From NCBI GenBank assembly GCA_030737835.1, contig CM060857.1:9698797-9762796 (forward strand): a stretch of 64,000 nt of DNA, given 5' to 3'. This DNA comes from Acorus gramineus (taxonomy: Eukaryota > Streptophyta > Magnoliopsida > Acorales > Acoraceae). Positions 57,128 to 64,000 of this stretch are shown in pieces; position 1 is the first letter of the stretch; every line of letters starts with the position of its first letter. The translations under genes and the position numbers were made by a program. The notes beneath the pieces are model-generated. The model saw only the letters and a program-made list of their open reading frames with translations. It was not told the DNA's origin and searched no databases.

Positions 57128-57811
57128 TTTTACTTTTCAGGTTATTTAATGTTCACCCCATGAAAAACAAGTAAATTATTGAAAAGCCCTTACAAAAAAT
57201 AAATGGATTAATAGCCCTTACGAAGTTATTATTCAATCATTTAAGATTATTTAGTTTTGGCCCCTCCTAAACCGGTAAATTATTATTAAAAAAAACTTCA
57301 AAAATAACATTATTATTATAAAACCCTTTAAATTGTGGATTGCTTTCGCAAGAAACCCAGATGTCTCAATTGTTATTGAGATCATTAAAAAATGATGCAT
57401 ATACAAAATTACCTCAGTGCATGTGGGAGTTCTATTCCTTCATGGCTGCACAACCCAAATGATCTACCTACTAAATACCTGTAGGTTGTAGCTCACTCAT
57501 GCATTTATTAAACACAAAAACGTATATGACATTTTATGATTGATATGAAATGGTATGATTGCTACACAATGGTCTAAATGAAATGATGAAATGACATGCT
57601 TGTACAAAATGGTATAGAAAAGTACGATTAACTAATACGAAATGGTGTGAAATAGTTTGATTGGCATGAATTGATATAACATCTTAGGAAATGATATGAA
57701 ATTTATATGAATCGTAAGAAATGTTATGGAAGAAGTTTTAAATAATTTGTCTATTTTGAAGGAACATAAACTAAATAATCCTAACTATTTTTTTTTTTTA
57801 ATGAGAAGAGC

Positions 57812-58049
57812 GAGCGTTTGGATATGGTCTTGAAAAGATTACGGGTTTGAAGGAATCTGATTTTTTCAAACTCATTTTCAAAAACATAAAAAAAAATTAC
57901 AGCTTAATTAAAAGCTGTGTATATATTTTTATAAATAAGTATTGAAAATTAATTTTTTCATAATATGTGTAGAAACAGCTTTTTACAAACTTAATATTAA
58001 ACTAAGTTTTCGAAAAAAAAGTTAATCCCCGACTCACATCCAAGCACAC
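57812..58049. mobile_element. MITE upstream of the ASC-1 gene
   Basis: Inverted tips GCGTTTGGATATGGTC and GTGCTTGGATGTGAGTC, with TTACAGCTTAATTAAAAGCTG in the middle. About 238 bp, ending about 235 bp before the start codon of the downstream gene. Target duplication not clear. Confidence 0.5.
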
Positions 58050-58212
58050 AGTAGCTTTGTAAGGGAATAATCAAACATATTTAACAGGGGGTTTTCCAAT
58101 AATTCACTGGTGGAAACTAATAAACCCTATTTTTATAATTAAAACCCACGCGGACTATAAACACCGGATGATCAGTGTTCCTTCCAGAAAAGTCTCTCTT
58201 GAAACTGAAAAG

Positions 58213-58226
58213 TTATATATATATTT
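58213..58226 (+). promoter_or_regulatory. Candidate TATA box of the ASC-1 gene
   Basis: TTATATATATATTT, 59 bp upstream of the start codon, which would give a short 5' leader of about 30-40 bp. Confidence 0.45.
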
Positions 58227-58284
58227 GTTGAAAGAGGGAACAGAAAGAAGAGAAGCCATTGGAGAGAGATATAGAGACAAAGAG

Positions 58285-61200
58285 ATGGGATCGAAGGAAG
58301 AAGGGTCGTCGGGGGAATGGCTGGAGAGGGCTCTGTTTGACCTGTGCGGGAAGATCGAGACGGGTTTGGATCTTGACGGTGACCTCATCCGCGGCCTCGT
58401 CCCCTTCTGCGAGCGAGCTCCACCCGAAGACGCCGCCGAATATCTTAAAGTAACCATTTTTTTTCTTTTATCATCTCTCTGTTTGTCCTCTTTTGGGATT
58501 TCTGTATTTGGGTTTGATGGGAATCGTTGGGGTTTCCATGAAAGATTCAAAATTTCCCCCTTTTTGTGGCTTGTTCTGTTGCCATTCATTAAGCACTCGC
58601 TTGTTTTCGGAATAAGATGTGAAAAAGAAAAGAATTGTTTTTTTTTGTGTATTCTGATTTTTTGTTGTTTGGATAGGCAGAATAAACCTAGATACTGATT
58701 GAGGTTTATCACTGGATGAATATTTGTTGGAGCTGTGGAATTTTTTATGTTATGCTTTTGATAAAAACAAAAGGACCTGGGCCTCATTGGAATCAATTGT
58801 TGGACTAATTTGGCTTTTGCAAAATGAGTTTTTCAAATAATTGATTCCAAACTGGTATTTTTGAACTTCGACTTTTGGTTTTGGATTTTGGTTGTTATGT
58901 GTTAAAAGACAATGAAACAACTTTTATGAAAAAGCTAGTTAAATTTATCTTTTTTGCGGAATCCATTAATTTAATCACGTTTTTTGAAAATCGGTTCCAG
59001 ACAGGGTCTTATTCCATTGTGAACTAATGTCAATTTGCCGACCAAACCAAAAAAAAGGGACTAGGTAAAAATGGGTCAGTTTGGCGTTCATTCTCATTCT
59101 CCTTCTGTTACAAAACCCAGAAATTTTTTTGTTTGGAATCTTCCATTCATGTGTTCAATTCCTAGATATCCTAGGTAAAATTTCTCCTTCCACAGAATCT
59201 ACCAGGTCTGGATTCCTAGGAATGAGGAATTCCCATTATGGACCGGAGTTACCAAACTTAATTTAATTAATTTTGTTTGAGTAACTATTCAGTTCCACCA
59301 TACTCCTATCTGTCACCGAATTGGCTAGGTTTTAATTTAATGAATAAAACTACAATTTAAGAACAAAAATCTTGTTTCATGCTGAACAATACACATACAT
59401 TCCAGGTGCCTTAGACTTTTTTTCAGTCTGCAATGTGAGAATGTTCCTGAATGTGGTTGCCAATTTTTTAGCTAATTGTATGTTTGATTCTTGATCGTGT
59501 AAGCAGAATATAACTTTGATGCTATTCTTTGGTTTAAATTCTAAGGATGCTTTTCCTTTGAACAGAATATCATCGGAGAGGAAGCCGGTGGGAGAGTGAT
59601 TCAAGAGTATATGAGGAGAAGAGGCTATGTAGACCTTGAAAAGAGCAACCCAGCACCGAGTACACAGAATTCCAGTTTTCAAGCCTACATGAAACCACCT
59701 GCAGAGGAAGTTCTGTTTAGTGGATCCAAGAAACAAACAAAGTTGCCGAAGCCGAAAGAAGGAAACATGACCACTTCTCTGGACACCAAGAATCAAGCAG
59801 AGACTTCAGAGCCCAAAGACAAGCACAGAGGAGGCCAAGGGGCATCCAAAAAGAAGAAAGCGGGGAAAGTGATCTCTCTCGCAGAGGCTGCTAAAGGGTC
59901 AATTGTGTTTCAGCAAGGGAAGCCGTGCAATTGCCAAGCACGCAGGCACAAGCTTGTGAGCAACTGTTTGTCGTGTGGGAAGATAGTATGCGAACAAGAA
60001 GGAGAGGGGCCATGCAGTTTCTGTGGGGCACTCGTTTTGAAGGAAGGTAGTACATACGCTGGGTTGGAGAATATGGTGGCTCCTCCTCTTTCGGATGCTG
60101 AAGCAGAAGCGGAAGCCTTTGCCAAACGGCTCGTTGACTATGACAGGAACTCTGCGGCTCGTACCACAGTCATCGATGATCAGAGTGACTATTACGATGA
60201 GGGAAATAGCTGGCTGTCAAAGGAGGTAAAATTACTAGAACTTTTATTTGATGGTTTGATATCCTAATCCCATGTTATGAAATATTTTCATTTTAGAAAC
60301 ATTGAAGTCCCTATATAACAGCCTTATTAGCAAAGAAACTAGCATATCTTTCCGCATTGCCTGAACTGAGCTGTCTTTATGTTCCAGTACTACTGCTAAA
60401 TTTATGGTAGCAGAATCAGTTCTGACTGCATGAACTGAGCTGTTTCTGTGTTTTAGCACTGATCGTAGGTTTATGCGAGTAAAATCAGTATTGAGTTTGA
60501 AGTATGTCTTTGTTTTTGTATATATTTTATCTTGTTAAATAAATTTAATCGCTTTAATGCTTTATAGAATGTAGAAACATGTGCAATGGAATTAGATGGC
60601 TTGAATGTTACTTAAATTTGTACTTGACCCTGATATTTGGCAATACATCCAGGCAGGATTCCCCTCTCCAGGGATTGATTAGATTAGATACTATCATGTG
60701 ATTCTTAATTATATCGCATATTTTTATCAATCTCCATAGTCCATATAGAAACTAGATTGAATTTTGGAAAGGGAGGGGGAGTAACAGACTGAAGTTTATA
60801 ATAGAAGAATGGGTCTTGATGAGGAGAAAATTCAGCAGTATGTATCTTGGGAGTTCAGGTAGATTCCATACCCTTAAAAAATTTTCTAGCTCTAAAAATC
60901 TGGATATACTATCTTTACCAATAACTGAAAGTTGGAAGTAGCTGTGTTCCTATGTCTTATAATTTTGTAAGCCACATCATATCACCGCAATTACATGATT
61001 TTTATTTGTTGTCATTGTAAACCATCATCTATGTTCAATATATTTTTTTAAAAGTATTTTTCCTGATTAAATCTTCTCTCATCAACCGGGGAAAACTATA
61101 TACCCACGACCCCCTGAGTACTCTACCAAGAGGCGGTTCAATGGAGAATTTATTTTCCTTCAGTGTGAAATGAATTTAGGTTCCATTTTTTTCTTGCCCT

Positions 61201-62378
61201 TATAAATAGAGATTCACAACATGCTTTTTCCACTTTAAGCCTTTTAATCCAAGTGAAACTCAAATATGAGGCCCAATTTTTCAAAAACCGTTACACTTCT
61301 TTGTCTGTGAGATACCTCTTGCTAACCTATTAGTGAATATGAGACCATTTCTATTGTTATTTTTTCAGGAGAAGGAGCTTCTAAAAAAGAAGCAGCAAGA
61401 AATTGAAGAAGCTGATAAACTCCGACGCAGTAAAGTCATCGTCACATTTGATTTGGTTGGACGCAAGGTTGTTATCCATGGCCTATCTTGGTTGATATCC
61501 TTTACTCATCCTGACACAGAATTTTGTTATCCATGGCCTATCTTGGTTGATATCCTTTACTCATCCTGACACAGAATTTTATCTCATAGTTGATTGGGAT
61601 CCTTTCACGGAATTTTCTTTTCTGATTTATATTTTTTAAGGAAAATTTTGGGGATTACTTTTATACTCCTATCATGTATTTTTTTTACAAAGGTGTATAG
61701 TTGTTTTAATGTAGTACTTTCTTTTACAAAAAAAAGAAAAAAGAAAAAGAAAAAAAAGAAGTATATACGAAGGTTTTTATTTCAGAATAACTGAGTATCA
61801 ACTGAGTGTATCAGCATCTATTTTTGAGTATTCAGTTGATGCAGTTGTTCCCTATCTAAACACATGCATTTAGCACCTTTTATATAGCTTTCACCCATTT
61901 CCATGCTCGCTCAGTGGACCTCAAATCTTCAATTTCAAAACCTGTTACACTTTATCTTCACTTGGCTAAACTGCTAATCAAATTTGACATTCTTCTATGC
62001 ACAGTTTAACTGCTCTGTAAAATAAAAACCGTGTTGCAGGTGTTGATGAACAAGGATGAAGCATCAGAGTCGGAAACAGAGAACAGAATACTAAGACCCC
62101 TTGAAGAAAGAGAGCTGAACCGAATTAAACCAAATCCAACTGTGAAAATTCAGCCGGTCTTTATCAATGTTGGTCCGACGAGGAGCCAAAGCAGGGGTAA
62201 ACAGACAACGAAGGCATCTACAGGTATATGCTTAGAGATAAGCGGGAGAGTGCAGCATGACAACAGTGAGATACGTCGCCTCATGGCCTCCGAAGATACT
62301 ACTTGGCGAGGTCCATCCATCACCAACATTTCACATTCGAATGAAGAAACGTTTGAATGCTCTCCTGATTACAATTAA
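58285..62378 (+). CDS. Activating signal cointegrator 1 (ASC-1/TRIP4) zinc-finger protein
   Basis: Four exons: 58285-58449, 59566-60225, 61369-61467, 62040-62378 (1263 nt, 420 aa). All introns are GT-AG and in phase 0. The N-terminal part (GEWLERALFDLCGKIETG) fits the helical region of the family. The C2HC5 zinc finger is complete: C176, C178, H183, C189, C192, C197, C205, C208, within KPCNCQARRHKLVSNC and GPCSFCG. A Lys/Glu-rich helix follows (EKELLKKKQQEIEEADKLRR, 276-295), then VIVTFDLVGRKV. In animals TRIP4 is a subunit of the ASCC complex, acting in transcription coactivation and in stalled-ribosome and alkylation-damage pathways. No C-terminal ASCH domain, present in the animal protein, is recognised here. 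The plant role is inferred from homology. Intron 1 contains MITE-like inverted repeats (58790-59010, 59075-59265). An antisense frame at 58155-58796 is a shadow. Confidence 0.92.
61471..61580. repeat. 55-bp tandem duplication at the start of intron 3
   Basis: Two identical units (61471-61525, 61526-61580) starting GTTATCCATGGCCTATCTTG, 3 bp after the exon 3 end of the ASC-1 gene. Confidence 0.95.
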
Positions 62379-62819
62379 GGTGGTTCTATCAGGTTTTGAA
62401 ACAAGTTGTATGTCAGCATTTCTTTTTTGTTTTGATGCTGTGGTCTTGATCGAATATAGTGACAAGTCTCTTTGTCAATTTTGCTCCATCAGGTAAGTCA
62501 TTCCACAACAGTGACAATAACTGATTTGTATAGAGCATTTTGTATCAACCATGAATATCTCATGGAAGAGATCATGATAAACAAAAACTTGCAACACTTT
62601 TTATAGCATCAGAAGAAAATCAGAAAGCAAACTGTTCTGTTATGACTACAACATCGATTGTATAAAAACTCATATGATGAAATATTGACAAAATTCCAGC
62701 ATTGAAATCTATCCCAACCATTGAGTTCTATTTCGGAAAGACAGATAAACACAAAGCACACAAGTCATTCCTATGTTAGAGCATCACAAAGATGCAGAAA
62801 TTACAATAGGGACATACGG
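62379..62819 (+). other. 3' flank of the ASC-1 gene
   Basis: Probable 3' untranslated region and downstream sequence, up to the LINE tail. The open frame at 62257-62496 overlaps the last exon in another frame and is not a gene. Confidence 0.4.
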
Positions 62820-64000
62820 TTTTTTTTTTTTTTTTTTGAAATAAACAGTAGGCATTCAACTTCTATTAAATAGGAGCAAGTGCCCAATTTGAAACATACA
62901 AAAAGCAGATAAAAAAGAAATCATAGCTCTGGTAGAAAAGTGATCTACCAAAGAGCCCTTATAAAACTGGATTACTCATGAATCACTAGCACACTCCCCT
63001 GAAACCCAATGGAAGTCACTCCTACGCAGTGCCTCCCCCAGTCTCAAATGAACCTGATGGTAGACTCCCAAACATTTTCGACATACACAGATTCACCACG
63101 AAACGCAGCACCATTTCTCGTCATCCAAAGGGACCATACCATTGCCGTAACATAGCATTGAGAAACCTTGGCCCTCACACTTCTGTCCCCCTTGACCCGT
63201 AAGGCCTGGCCTGCCTCCCACAACTCCTCAATAGTCAAGAAGTTGCATGAGATACCCATCGCCGCTTGAAGCCAAGACCACACAGTGCGAGCTATCAGAC
63301 ATGAGACAAATAGGTGAACTACAGACTCATCTTCTCCACCGCAAAAGACGCAGCTTTGGTCCACTTGCGGAGCCCATCTCGCAATACGATCTCTTGTAAG
63401 AATCTTGTTAAGGTACACCATCCACATAAAAGATTTGACTTTTAGAGGAATATGGCATCTCCAAATCTCTTTGTGTTTCCTAGCTGTTACTTCGATAGGC
63501 GGTGTTTCCCTTCTCAACCATTGATAGCCACTCCTAACTGAGAACCCCTCCGCTGCCTTTGGTCGCCAGACCACCTCATCCCTTCTCGAAGGAACCAATT
63601 CACATTCCTGCAGCAACTCGAGCAGCTCCACATAACTCTCCACTTCATCATCGTTCAGATTACGATGCACCTGGACCTCCCAAAACCCTGTTTCACCACG
63701 AGGAGACCAAAACCAATGAACTCCTCCCTCTCTGTCAGCAGCAATTTGAAATATTGATGGAAATCTTTCCTTTAGAGTCAATTCACCAATCCATAGGTCA
63801 TGCCAAAAACTGATCAGAGATCTTGATCCCAACCTCCATCTAACAGCCTCTGAGAATGAAGTGCATCCTTCCAGGATAGCTTTCCAAAGACTGAATAAAT
63901 GTTGACCTGGTCTGGGGAATCTATGCGGATGAGACCCGTCACACCCATATCTTGAACTGATGACCCAGCACCATAGAAGATTAGGAGCTGATAGCCATCT
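62820..64000 (-). mobile_element. LINE retrotransposon, 3' half, continues beyond the window
   Basis: On the minus strand one frame is open from the window edge to the stop at 63044-63046 (318 codons). It starts RWLSAPNLLWCWVISSRYG, then AVRWRLGSRSLISFWHDLW (the linker after the reverse transcriptase), GFSVRSGYQWL, and the zf-RVT finger CVFCGGEDESVVHLFVSC with IARTVWSWL, ending GDRSVRAKVSQCYVTAMVW and WMTRNGAAFRGESV. A short 3' untranslated region and a poly-A tail (18 T on the plus strand, 62820-62837) follow. The visible frame has no stop or shift. It is the same family as the interrupted LINE at 9284-21400. Confidence 0.9.

Noticed and set aside
58155-58796. 213-codon minus-strand frame
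   Set aside because: Antisense to exon 1 and intron 1 of the ASC-1 gene, whose exons are supported by a known domain and splice phases.

Overview
This is nuclear DNA from a flowering plant. The three real genes are intron-rich with GT-AG introns, the intergenic DNA is AT-rich, and about half of the window is nested plant transposable elements (long LTRs, MULEs, hAT-type MITEs, LINEs, tRNA-derived SINEs). I cannot fix the species or decide monocot versus eudicot from sequence alone.

Left third (about 1-25,300) is a transposon graveyard with no host gene that I recognise. A MULE with a broken FAR1-domain gene (1737-4412) is followed by a short solo LTR (4621-6023). Next come four related long solo LTRs, called A (6049-8709, minus), B (9668-12492, plus), C (14111-17216, plus) and D (13260-19475, minus). 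C sits inside D, D sits inside a Tat-like LTR (about 12629-20938), and that LTR and B both sit inside one old LINE. A to D are each flanked by a perfect 5-bp duplication, no internal retrotransposon region is present, and each carries a splice-site-bounded 36-bp segment. Two long-TIR elements (21825-22935, 23323-24790) close this block.

Middle (25,300-48,000) holds two genes, both on the minus strand. One is a FEZ-type NAC transcription factor (26017-27581, 3 exons, 369 aa). The other is a plastid-type CPBP (CAAX/Abi) intramembrane protease (39464-47520, 10 exons, 351 aa) with all three catalytic motifs and with SINEs and a LINE remnant in its introns. The 12 kb between them holds only MITEs and AT-rich sequence.

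Right part (48,000-64,000) starts with a 6-kb MULE (48174-54191) with a perfect 9-bp duplication and a decayed mudrA-like transposase. Inside that MULE is a non-autonomous hAT element that carries a captured piece of a ribosomal protein eL22 gene. A foldback-type element (56206-57127) follows. Then comes the ASC-1/TRIP4-type zinc-finger gene (58285-62378, plus, 4 exons, 420 aa). The window ends in the 3' half of a LINE (62820-64000, minus) whose frame is open to the window edge.

The three host genes are functionally unrelated (root/meristem-type transcription factor, plastid membrane protease, ASC-1 complex subunit) and show no sign of working together.
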